A stretch of 57,292 nt of DNA, taken from assembly GCA_011526095.1 (NCBI GenBank), contig WYBA01000156.1:1-57292 (forward strand). Reading direction: 5' to 3'. This document shows positions 22,198-29,277 of this stretch, in pieces. A program made the position numbers and the translations under genes. Each line of letters opens with the position of its first letter. Within the stretch, counting starts at the first letter, position 1. This DNA is from Myxococcales bacterium (GTDB lineage: Bacteria; Myxococcota_A; Polyangia; Haliangiales; Haliangiaceae). The notes under the pieces were generated by a model. The model had not been told where the DNA came from. It saw only the letters and a program-made list of their open reading frames with translations, and made no database searches.

Positions 22198-22418
22198 CGG
22201 CGCCCCTCGAGCGCCCGGAGGCGCGCGCGGGCGGGCGCGTCCGCAACGATCGCGTCGGCGACCGGGCCGGGCACGCGCTCGTCGCGACGACCACCGGGAA
22301 GGACCAGCGCGGCGCGCACGGCGTGCGGCGCGAGCGCGAGCTCCTGCCCGATCTTCCGCAGCGGGCGCTGCTCGACGAAGTAAAGGTGACGGATCCGGGC
22401 GCGGGTGGTGTCGTCCAT
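22194..22418 (-). CDS. Tiny helix-turn-helix protein A
   Basis: 74 residues. The N-terminal half (TTRARIRHLYFV...KIGQELALAPHAVRAALV) is a helix-turn-helix closely related to the downstream 65-residue protein, so the pair is a tandem duplication that has diverged in the recognition helix. The C-terminal 30 residues are Arg/Ala-rich and differ between the two. Such isolated domains could heterodimerise on DNA. It starts 3 bp after the stop of the 390-residue gene. Confidence 0.68.
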   Translation of the reverse strand: MDDTTRARIRHLYFVEQRPLRKIGQELALAPHAVRAALVLPGGRRDERVPGPVADAIVADAPARARLRALEGRR

Positions 22419-22421
22419 GGC

Positions 22422-23594
22422 TCAGCCCTCCCCTTCGCTGGTCGGCGTGCGGCGCGGCTGCCGGACCTTCGGCAGCATCGACCGCACGCGCTCCACGGCC
22501 TGCTCGACCGACAGCGCCGACAGCTCACCCAGCCACCACATGCGCGTCGGCCCGTCCATCCGGGCGATCGACTCGTCGATGACCGCGACCTCGTTCTCGG
22601 TGAGCTGCGCGCGCACGGCGAGCAGGTGCGCGATCTGCGCGCCGGTCGGCGCCGCGTTGCGAACCGCGCTCTCGACCGGCGGCGCCGCAACCTCCGCAGA
22701 CGTGGTCGTCTGCGGCGCAGCTGCGCCGGGCGCAGTGTCAGGCGGGGGCGGAGAAGCCGTCGTCGACGACGACGCCGTCCCCGCGCCCGACCCGGCGGCG
22801 ACCTCGCTCGCGGGCGCGCCGCTCGGCGGCGGCGCCGTGGCCGCCTCCGTCGCGTGCGCGGTCGTCGAGCTCGAGGCCGCCGCCGGGCGCGCCGCCTTGT
22901 ACCGGTTGAGGAAGTCCGCCGCCAGGACGCCGATCGCCTCGCCGATCTTCGGCAACAGCGGCTGGATGAGTGGCGCCAGCATCCCGAGTGCGGCGAGCGG
23001 ATCGCCGGGGCCGGCCGGCGCGGGCCCCCGCGGTGTGTCGTCGTCCTCGTCGTCGAGGTCGTCGTCGCCGTCCTCCTCGTCGTCGTCCTCTTCCTTCGAC
23101 GCGACGTCGATCGCGCCGGCGGCGTTCGCGAGCAGGCCGAGCACGCGACGGTTGCCGAGTCCGGCGCCGATCGAGACGCGCATGTTCTCGGTCGCCGCCT
23201 GCATCATCCCGGCGTTGGTGCTGGCCAGCGTCTTCGCCACGTCGGCGTGCGCGTGCGCCAGGTCCCGCACCACCACCAGCGGATCCGCGCTGCCGCTCAG
23301 CAGGCCGTTCCGCGGCGGGTCGATCACGACGTACGCCGGAGGCACATCGGGGATCTCGTCACCGCCCTCGTCGTGCTGATCGAGCCGGTACAGCCCGGAC
23401 ACGTAGCCCACCGCAGCGCGGAACTCGCCGAGCGTGCTGTCGCCGGGCACGTGCAGCGGATCGCCGTCCTCGTCGCGCACCACCTCGCAGGTGCCGCGCC
23501 CGCCCGGGTTGCGGAACCGGCGCACCGACAGCGTGTGCAGCCGCGGCGAGAACTGGAACGGCTGACCATCCTTGTCGAACGCGAGCTGGGACAT
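22422..23594 (-). CDS. Hypothetical protein, first gene of the leftward block
   Basis: 390 residues, not recognised. Residues 1-100 form an apparently globular beta-rich domain (LSVRRFRNPGGRGTCEVVRDE, then GLYRLDQHDEGGDEI and PPAYVVIDPP). A helical stretch follows, then a very acidic Asp/Glu segment at ~170-190, a Pro/Ala/Ser/Thr linker, and a helical C-terminus. AGGAG precedes ATG 23594. It heads an apparently cotranscribed set running down to 14740 and is divergent, across an 800-bp gap, from the sigma-like gene. The low-complexity linkers suggest a scaffold or structural role, not an enzyme. Confidence 0.58.
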   Translation of the reverse strand: MSQLAFDKDGQPFQFSPRLHTLSVRRFRNPGGRGTCEVVRDEDGDPLHVPGDSTLGEFRAAVGYVSGLYRLDQHDEGGDEIPDVPPAYVVIDPPRNGLLSGSADPLVVVRDLAHAHADVAKTLASTNAGMMQAATENMRVSIGAGLGNRRVLGLLANAAGAIDVASKEEDDDEEDGDDDLDDEDDDTPRGPAPAGPGDPLAALGMLAPLIQPLLPKIGEAIGVLAADFLNRYKAARPAAASSSTTAHATEAATAPPPSGAPASEVAAGSGAGTASSSTTASPPPPDTAPGAAAPQTTTSAEVAAPPVESAVRNAAPTGAQIAHLLAVRAQLTENEVAVIDESIARMDGPTRMWWLGELSALSVEQAVERVRSMLPKVRQPRRTPTSEGEG

Positions 23595-23763
23595 GCGGCG
23601 CTCCTCGCGGATGCGGGCGGGTGTGGCCCCGGTCGGTCGGTACTGCGCAGCGCACGTCGCGCTGGTCCGTGCCGGGGCGTCGCCCTCGCGTCGCTCGTTG
23701 CGATCGTCGAGGGTCTCTACTCAGGTAACCGCCTCCCGCTCGCCTTCGCCGATACCGGCCCCG

Positions 23764-23800
23764 TCGATTTTCGGCGCCTACGCGCCAGCCAGAAAATCGA
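23764..23800. repeat. Compound stem-loop in the divergent control region
   Basis: TCGATTTTC (23764-23772) is the exact inverse complement of GAAAATCGA (23792-23800). Between them GGCGC and GCGCC form a second 5-bp stem with a CTAC loop, leaving a 5-nt bulge on one side. No T-run follows, so a terminator is unlikely. Confidence 0.6.
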
Positions 23801-24311
23801 TCTTCACCCCGACGTTACATTGCCGCGAACGCCGAGCCCGCGAACACGCAGGCGCCGCGAGCTCGCCGTCCACACACCGGACAGGCGCCCCTCGATCCTT
23901 CTGTCCTCGCATCGCACCGCGCACCGATCGACGTGGAAGTAGCCGCACGCCCGTCAACAAATCGATCTCTCCGGAACACCGAGACTTCTCGACAAGGACG
24001 CGGGCCTCGCCGTCGATCGCGCGCTGGGCAAATGCGCAGGAGGACAGGCTTCCGGATCGAACCGGCTCGCACCCCCTGAACAAATCGCGCCACGGTTTCC
24101 CAGCCGCGCCGCGATCAACCAGTTGCGCCCGATCGATTTGGCGATCGCGCGCTCGCTGACACCTCGATCGAGCCGCGATGCCGGCCGTCTCGCCTTGGAT
24201 CGCGATCCGTCACGCGCGGTTCGCGGAGAAAGATCGATCGCGAGCCTTCGCCGTTTCTGTGCTCGTGCCGATCGCCATTCTGGCGCACCCCTCGGCGAAC
24301 GACTGCCAGGC

Positions 24312-24328
24312 TGACAAGACGCTTGTCA
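24312..24328. promoter_or_regulatory. Operator-like inverted repeat before the sigma-like gene
   Basis: TGACAAG (24312-24318) and CTTGTCA (24322-24328) are perfect 7-bp inverse complements around a 3-bp centre, 70 bp upstream of the sigma-like start codon. This is the size expected of a dimeric repressor site. A short tandem TGACGGTGA repeat follows at about 24337-24350. Confidence 0.48.
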
Positions 24329-24398
24329 TCCACGTGACGGTGATGACGGTGCCGCACCTGCCGGCAGATCGTCCGGAGCGTCGTGCGTTGGTACCTCC

Positions 24399-25058
24399 AT
24401 GGCCGACCCGAGACGCGATGGTTCCCCTCCCGGGCCGCCTCCGCCGGACACCTTGCGCGCGCTGGAAGAGCAGTACACGGACACCGTTCGTGATCGGGCT
24501 CATCGCTACGCCGACCAGCGCGCCACGCGAGTCCGCCGCGCGGGGTGGCCCATCCCCACCAACTACGCCGAGGAGCTCGTGCACGACGCGATCGCGAGCA
24601 TCTGGATGGGCACCCGGCGCTGGGATCCCCAGCGCACGCCCCTCTACTTCCGGCTGTGCTCGATCATCAAGGACCGCACCTGGCACGAGATCAAGCGCGC
24701 GCACGGCCGCAAGCACGTCGTCTTCGACGTCGCCGTCAACGACTCCGCGCTCGACGGTGACGTCGAGGCGTCCCTTGCGGCCGGCGCCTCCGCCGGCGAC
24801 CTCTCACCCGTGGTCCTCGCCGCGCTCACCCTGCGCGTCGTCGAGGCGCTCCGCGAGTTCGCCGCCGCGAGCGAGGAGGCCCGCTTGATCCTCGCGGCGT
24901 GGGAGCAGGGCTTCATCGAGCGCGACGAAGTCTTGGCCGTCACGCAGCTCACCGCGCATGTTTACGACGCCACTCGGCAGCGGATCCTTCGCCTCGCGAG
25001 GCGGTTGCCGCCGGAACTGCGCGAGGCGGCGCACGACCTACTTAGGAGAGTCTCATGA
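24399..25058 (+). CDS. Sigma-70-family-like protein
   Basis: 219 residues. Residues ~20-105 resemble sigma region 2: NYAEELVHDAIASIWMGTRRWDPQR, then LYFRLCSIIKDRTWHEIKRAHGRK, the usual helix pattern with aromatic residues and a basic end. The C-terminal ~70 residues could be a region-4-like helical domain (VLAVTQLTAHVYDATRQRILRLARRL), which is weakly conserved. It may direct RNA polymerase to promoters of this element. Being first in a rightward set and divergent from the unidentified block, it is well placed to control it. ATG 24399 begins directly before MADPRRDG; the next gene overlaps its stop by 4 bp. Confidence 0.65.
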   Translation: MADPRRDGSPPGPPPPDTLRALEEQYTDTVRDRAHRYADQRATRVRRAGWPIPTNYAEELVHDAIASIWMGTRRWDPQRTPLYFRLCSIIKDRTWHEIKRAHGRKHVVFDVAVNDSALDGDVEASLAAGASAGDLSPVVLAALTLRVVEALREFAAASEEARLILAAWEQGFIERDEVLAVTQLTAHVYDATRQRILRLARRLPPELREAAHDLLRRVS

Positions 25059-25390
25059 ACGACGACTGGTCCACGCCCACCGGAGAGTTCGAACCGAACC
25101 GTTGCGAGTCCGCATCGCGGGACGGCGTGCGGCTTCGCAACCGTGGCACCACCCCCGACGCGTTCGATGACGATGGCGATCCCGCGCTCGGCGTGACGGC
25201 CGGCGAGCTGCGCATGGTCGACGCCCTGTTCCACGAGCTCGCGCTCGAGTCTGCAGCCGACCCGCGCCCCCCGACCCTTGCCGAGCAGGTCGCGGTCGAC
25301 AACCTCCGCGCGCGCTTCGAGCGGCTCAAGGCGATGACGCCGGAGGAGCAGGCCGCGGAGCGGGAGCGACTCCTTCGGCTTGACCAGTGA
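25055..25390 (+). CDS. Hypothetical acidic protein coupled to the sigma-like gene
   Basis: 111 residues, not recognised. Acidic, with a disordered-looking N-terminal half and a helical C-terminal half (AEQVAVDNLRARFERLKAMTPEEQAAERERLLRL). ATG 25055 overlaps the stop of the sigma-like gene (ATGA) and is preceded by TAGGAGAG, so translation is coupled. A small acidic helical protein encoded next to a sigma-like factor could be an anti-sigma or accessory factor, but no known anti-sigma motif is visible. Confidence 0.55.
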   Translation: MNDDWSTPTGEFEPNRCESASRDGVRLRNRGTTPDAFDDDGDPALGVTAGELRMVDALFHELALESAADPRPPTLAEQVAVDNLRARFERLKAMTPEEQAAERERLLRLDQ

Positions 25391-25449
25391 GGCGACGCCC
25401 CCTTGGCTGGCACCCGCGACAGCGAGCAGAATGCTCACACGGGGACCGA

Positions 25450-26184
25450 ATGACCACGCTGCCGCCAGAGGTGGCCCAGAAACTGGGCTTCTACGTCTAC
25501 CTCTACATCGACCCGCGCAACCGCCAGATCTTCTATGTCGGCAAGGGCGCCGGCGATCGGGTGCTGCACCACCTCAGGGATCCGCAGGAGTCACGCAAGA
25601 CGATGCTGATCGCCGAGTTGAAGGCGGCCGGCCTCGAGCCCACCATCGAGGTGCTCGCCCACCAGCTGCCGAACGAAGAGACCGCACTCTGGATCGAGTC
25701 CGCGGTGATCGACGCGCTCGGGCTCGCCGCGCTATCGAACGAGGTGCGCGGATGGAATAGTGTCAGGTTCGGTCGGCAGAACCTCTCACAGCTTCGCAGC
25801 CTCTACGCGGCGCCCGCGGCCGAGGTGCTCGACCCGCTGCTGCTGATCCGGATCAACCGGCTCTACCGACACCAGATGAGCCCGCTGGAGCTCTACGAGG
25901 CCACGCGCGGCGTGTGGAAGATCGGCGCCCGGCGGCACCGCGCGCGCTACGCCTGTGCGGTCTTCGAGTCGGTCGTGCGCGAGATCTACGAGATCCAGCA
26001 GTGGGAGCCGGCCGGCTCGACGCCGTATGCGACGCGCCCACTCGAGGACGTCGCCGTAGGGGACCGGTGGGAGTTCGTTGGCCAGCCAGCGCCCGCCGAG
26101 ATCCGCGACCGCTACCTGCACCGCTCCGTTGCCGCGCACTTGACGCCGAACGCGCAGAACCCGATCGCGTACGTGAACTGCTAA
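25450..26184 (+). CDS. GIY-YIG nuclease domain protein
   Basis: 244 residues. Residues 14-40 give the GIY-YIG signature: FYVYLYIDP, then IFYVGKGAGDRVLHHL, resembling the LEM-3/Slx1-like subgroup in which GKG follows the second motif. A Glu in LWIESAVIDALGL (about residue 76) is the likely metal ligand. The C-terminal ~130 residues are not recognised. ATG 25450 lies 9 bp after GGGG and starts directly before the domain; an in-frame start at 25387 overlaps the previous gene. It is the second GIY-YIG domain on this element. Confidence 0.75.
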   Translation: MTTLPPEVAQKLGFYVYLYIDPRNRQIFYVGKGAGDRVLHHLRDPQESRKTMLIAELKAAGLEPTIEVLAHQLPNEETALWIESAVIDALGLAALSNEVRGWNSVRFGRQNLSQLRSLYAAPAAEVLDPLLLIRINRLYRHQMSPLELYEATRGVWKIGARRHRARYACAVFESVVREIYEIQQWEPAGSTPYATRPLEDVAVGDRWEFVGQPAPAEIRDRYLHRSVAAHLTPNAQNPIAYVNC

Positions 26185-26344
26185 CGACGGCGCCCGCGGC
26201 CTTCGGCGGACAGCCGCCACCGCGCTCCGATGCGCCAACGAACCGATCCCGCCCGGCCGCGTCGACCCTTGTGCCCGTCGAGGAGCCGAACAGCGGAGTG
26301 GACGAGCTGCGCAGCGTCACAGCACGGGAGGCGCACATCCGGCG

Positions 26345-26371
26345 AACGGTCGCGATGACGTCGCGACCGTT
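26345..26371. promoter_or_regulatory. Perfect 11-bp inverted repeat upstream of the YaaW-like gene
   Basis: AACGGTCGCGA (26345-26355) and TCGCGACCGTT (26361-26371) are exact inverse complements around TGACG. The repeat lies 37 bp before the start codon in a 224-bp gap that otherwise shows nothing. No T-run follows, so operator is likelier than terminator. Confidence 0.55.
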
Positions 26372-26408
26372 GATGTCCCGACCCTCCTGTCCTAGCCTTG
26401 CCCGGCGC

Positions 26409-26972
26409 ATGTTGAACGATCGCCTATTCGACCTCTTGAGGTCACTCGACCCCGACGAGCTCGAGATCGTCTGGACGCGCCATCTCCGGAAGGAACTCGG
26501 TGACGACGACTTCGCCGCACGCACCCATGACCAGCGAGTCGAACCGATCAGCCGCGAACTTCGGCACATCGCGGCGCACTCGATCGCGGACATCGCGCGT
26601 CGGCGCGGTGATCACGACTACCCCTGGGAGGCGGTCCTGCGACAGATCGCCGAGCGACTCGATGTGACGATCGACGCCAAGTCAGACGCACGCGCAATCG
26701 AAGACGCTCTGCTCACGCGCTTGTCGGACGAAGCAGGCGCCGGCAAGAAACCCGAAACGATCGCCGATGCGAGTGAGTTTTCGAAGCGTGCGATCGACAC
26801 CCTCACGAAACGCGCTTCGCGCGCAAACTACCGCCACCCACTCCGGCTGCTCAAGTCGATCGGCACAGGACGGATGATCTGGGGCCCGAACTATCGGAAG
26901 CTTGTCCCGGCGGTGCTGTTCATCTTGTCCGCTGTGCGAACCCATGAAGCCCTGAAGGAGCCCCCACGGTGA
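26409..26972 (+). CDS. YaaW-like (UPF0174) protein
   Basis: 187 residues. It begins RLFDLLRSLDPDELEIV and continues with ISRELRHIAAHSIADIARRRG and AVLRQIAERLDV, matching the order of segments in E. coli YaaW (IxxELQHFGGDSIAN, then a kinase-like KRL motif). The C-terminus has a hydrophobic LVPAVLFILSAVR stretch like YaaW's IPAVLQIACLRR. The biochemical role of this family is unknown to me. ATG 26409 is chosen over a long upstream extension that overlaps the GIY-YIG gene in another frame. It overlaps the next gene by 4 bp. Confidence 0.65.
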   Translation: MLNDRLFDLLRSLDPDELEIVWTRHLRKELGDDDFAARTHDQRVEPISRELRHIAAHSIADIARRRGDHDYPWEAVLRQIAERLDVTIDAKSDARAIEDALLTRLSDEAGAGKKPETIADASEFSKRAIDTLTKRASRANYRHPLRLLKSIGTGRMIWGPNYRKLVPAVLFILSAVRTHEALKEPPR

Positions 26973-27967
26973 TTCGAATCTTGATGCAGGTCCCGGCGAG
27001 CCTACTTTCCGCCGTCACGAGCGGATCGGCAGTCGTAGACGGCGCGATGGTGAAGAGCGCAAACACGGGGCGCATTCTCGCTCACCTCCAGCAGTCGGGG
27101 CGGCTCGCCACGGCCTTCGCTGGGGCTCCCGTCAGCGCGTTGTCGACCGGCGTGCAGGCGGCCTCGTCGCTCGCTGCGAACGTTCAGCTAGAGCAGATCA
27201 AAGGGATGCTCTCGACCTTGCAGGTTGTGGCAGGTGTCGGAGCCGCTGCGTCGATCCTCAACCTCGGTGTCAGCGTCGGAGGTTTCGCGCTCGTGCTGAA
27301 CCGGCTCAAGAAGCTCGAAGAGCGGGTTGCCACCGTCGACGCGAAGCTCGACAGCTTGCGCGAGTTCCTCGAGGACGTGGAGTTCACGAAGACCAGAGTC
27401 GCCGTGCAACGCTGTCAGCACGCCTACCTTCGCGAGCCATCAGACTGCAAACGCGTGTTGCAGGAAGGCGAAGCGCAGCTTCACGAAGCGACTGAGCGCG
27501 CGTTCGAGCAGGTGAACAGGCTCGCCGCCAGAGACGCAAGTGGGAAGGTGAAGCTCTACGAGAGCGCCATTGACGCGAAGCAGATCGCCGAACGGGTCGC
27601 GGTGCCGATGATGTACGTCCAGGTTCGACTCGAAGCGCTCCTGCTCCTCGGCAGCCCCGCCGAAGCCCGACGCCTTGCCGAGTCTGTTCAGGAGTGGCTG
27701 GACACGCTCGACGTCCGTCCGCTCGAGTACGTCAAGAAGCGGCGCGAGGGCGTCGCGCTCGGCCCGAACGAGATCTCGCTCGCCCTTTCCGAGGCTCGAG
27801 GAGTGGAGGAGGTGCTCCGGCGGGCGACCCTCCAGGCGCGTGATCGTGTAGCACTCTGTGATGCGATCGTGGAACGTCAGCTTGACTCGGCGAGATTCGT
27901 CGAGGAGGTTCGCGACCATCCCGAGCCCACCGTGCTCATGCTCAGCGTTGGCGAGGAGGCCGCTTAG
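26969..27967 (+). CDS. Putative membrane protein with coiled coil, partner of YaaW-like protein
   Basis: 332 residues from GTG 26969, overlapping the previous stop as GTGA. The first ~70 residues are Ala/Ser/Gly-rich amphipathic helix. A clear hydrophobic helix lies at ~85-112 (LQVVAGVGAAASILNLGVSV and following). A heptad-like charged coiled coil follows at ~113-135 (LNRLKKLEERVATVDAKL), then an all-helical soluble domain with RVALCDAIVERQ near the end. The layout, a hydrophobic helix plus coiled coil in a two-gene unit, is like membrane-acting effectors of some defence or toxin systems, but no family is recognised. Confidence 0.58.
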   Translation: MIRILMQVPASLLSAVTSGSAVVDGAMVKSANTGRILAHLQQSGRLATAFAGAPVSALSTGVQAASSLAANVQLEQIKGMLSTLQVVAGVGAAASILNLGVSVGGFALVLNRLKKLEERVATVDAKLDSLREFLEDVEFTKTRVAVQRCQHAYLREPSDCKRVLQEGEAQLHEATERAFEQVNRLAARDASGKVKLYESAIDAKQIAERVAVPMMYVQVRLEALLLLGSPAEARRLAESVQEWLDTLDVRPLEYVKKRREGVALGPNEISLALSEARGVEEVLRRATLQARDRVALCDAIVERQLDSARFVEEVRDHPEPTVLMLSVGEEAA

Positions 27968-28098
27968 GGTGCCCGGACTCGGGCGTGCGTGATCGCGGAC
28001 GCCAAGCAATGTGGGTCAGCGTGGAGCGGGCGTATGTTGAAGCTCGGCTGACGTATGCGGCCACTCTCGCGCTTCCCTGGTAGGATCGCGCGGCTTCC

Positions 28099-28512
28099 AT
28101 GGGCCGCACGGAGTCCTACGTGGTCGCACTGCTGGAGCGCTTGCTCGGGCCGGTCGAGCGCGGCAAGCGCTACGACTGGGCACGCGGCGACGCAAGCCCG
28201 AAGACCGGCCGCCGGATGATGCTTCCGTTCGACGCCGTCTGGGAGGTGCGCAGCCTAATCATCGAGATCGACGAGGACCAGCACCGCGAAGCGACACCGA
28301 TATTCGACAAGCCCGACCGACTCACGGTGAGCGGCGTCCATCGCGGCGAGCAGCGGCGCGTCTATGACGCGCGCAAGCGGTCCGAGGCGAGACTGCGCGG
28401 CTACCAAGTCGTCGCAATCGAATGGTCACGCCGGCGCCGGCCGCAGCCAACCGACCTCGAAGAGCTGCGCGCACGGCTCATCGCCGAGGGAGTCGCCAAC
28501 TTTGTCGGTTGA
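28099..28512 (+). CDS. Small PD-(D/E)XK / Vsr-like endonuclease-fold protein
   Basis: 137 residues. The core LPFDAVWEVRSLIIEIDEDQH gives an Asp, then the IIEIDxxQH strand, followed by KRSEARLRGYQVVAIEWSRRR, the arrangement seen in Vsr and DUF559-type nuclease folds: a catalytic Asp/Glu, Glu-x-Asp and a basic helix. It lacks any extra domain. A 131-bp gap separates it from the membrane-protein gene and contains only a short GCCCG/CGGGC hairpin. It converges on the WG-repeat gene. Biological role unknown; could act on modified or mismatched DNA. Confidence 0.55.
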   Translation: MGRTESYVVALLERLLGPVERGKRYDWARGDASPKTGRRMMLPFDAVWEVRSLIIEIDEDQHREATPIFDKPDRLTVSGVHRGEQRRVYDARKRSEARLRGYQVVAIEWSRRRRPQPTDLEELRARLIAEGVANFVG

Positions 28513-28554
28513 GACCGCAAGCGTTCGCTAGCGCCTCGCCATCGACGGAGTCGC

Positions 28555-29277
28555 TCATCGCACTCGTGGAGGGCGAAGAGTGACGAGCGCACGGCCGGCC
28601 TCGTCGATGATCATGAGCGCGCTGTCGAGGGTCTCGACCCGCGCCTGCCCGTTGTAGAACGGTTCGATCATCGCGAAACGACGGTCGTACGCCGGCTTAC
28701 CCTGGCGATTCACGTGGCACCAGCCGTGCGCATCGCGGGCTCGCGCGTAGCCCTTGTGCGGCACGTCGAGGTCGACGAACCAGTGGCCGTGGACCAGCTC
28801 GCCGGCGAGGTCGATGTGAGTCGAGCGTCCGTCGGCACCTTGAACGACGGCCAGCCCCTCGCGGTAGTCGCCGACGTACCGCCAGCGCCTCTCGTATGTC
28901 GGTCTCCCGCGGGGGTCGATGTGGAGGTACGCCCGATCGACGGCGCGGACGGCACAGCGCTCGCCTTGGAAGTTCCCGCACCACTCGAAGCGGCCAGGGT
29001 AGGCATCGACGCCGGTTGCATCGATGTGATGCCAGCCGTCGGGCGAGACCACGCTGGCGAGGCCCTCGTAAAAGCCGAACGTGCGCTGGAACCTACGGTC
29101 GTACGCGGCTGCACCGTCGAGCGTGATGTGCCACGCACGGTCCGCCAGGCGAACCGGTGCGAGGCCAGGCGCGCGGAAGTCGAGCACGTCGTCGTATCGC
29201 TCGGGGTAGAGCGGCTGCCCTCGCCGCAGATGGTGGCGGTGATCGCCAGCCACGATAACGTCGGCCCACGCGGTCAT
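28555..29277 (-). CDS. WG-repeat protein
   Basis: 240 residues with about five degenerate WG repeats, beta-rich units of 35-50 residues of the form YDRRF-x-x-x-G-x-(Y/F)-x-x-G-x-A-x-V...G-(W/Y)-x-HID-x-x-G. Well-formed copies begin near residues 55, 100, 125 and 205. Such repeats build solenoids used for binding, often in proteins near methyltransferases or sugar enzymes. ATG 29277 overlaps the stop of the radical-SAM gene as ATGA; a long upstream extension is shadow sequence. It is last in a three-gene coupled unit whose substrate is unknown. Confidence 0.78.
   Translation of the reverse strand: MTAWADVIVAGDHRHHLRRGQPLYPERYDDVLDFRAPGLAPVRLADRAWHITLDGAAAYDRRFQRTFGFYEGLASVVSPDGWHHIDATGVDAYPGRFEWCGNFQGERCAVRAVDRAYLHIDPRGRPTYERRWRYVGDYREGLAVVQGADGRSTHIDLAGELVHGHWFVDLDVPHKGYARARDAHGWCHVNRQGKPAYDRRFAMIEPFYNGQARVETLDSALMIIDEAGRALVTLRPPRVR

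Larger units (their letters stand above)
23595..24398. other. Long divergent intergenic region with repeats, no gene recognised
   Basis: 804 bp between two divergent gene groups. No frame here looks coding. It contains a compound stem-loop (23764-23800), three copies of AAATCGATC (23794, 23959 and inverted near 24131), two related AACAAATCG sites, and a short inverted repeat close to the sigma-like gene (24312-24328). A/T content is visibly higher than in flanking genes. Control region, replication origin or both are possible. Confidence 0.6.

Noticed and set aside
13392..23594. Tailed prophage
   Set aside because: No terminase, portal, capsid, protease or tail proteins recognisable; only wall hydrolases and DNA-binding proteins.
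23764..23800. Rho-independent terminator
   Set aside because: The stem is not followed by a T-run on either strand and lies between divergent starts.
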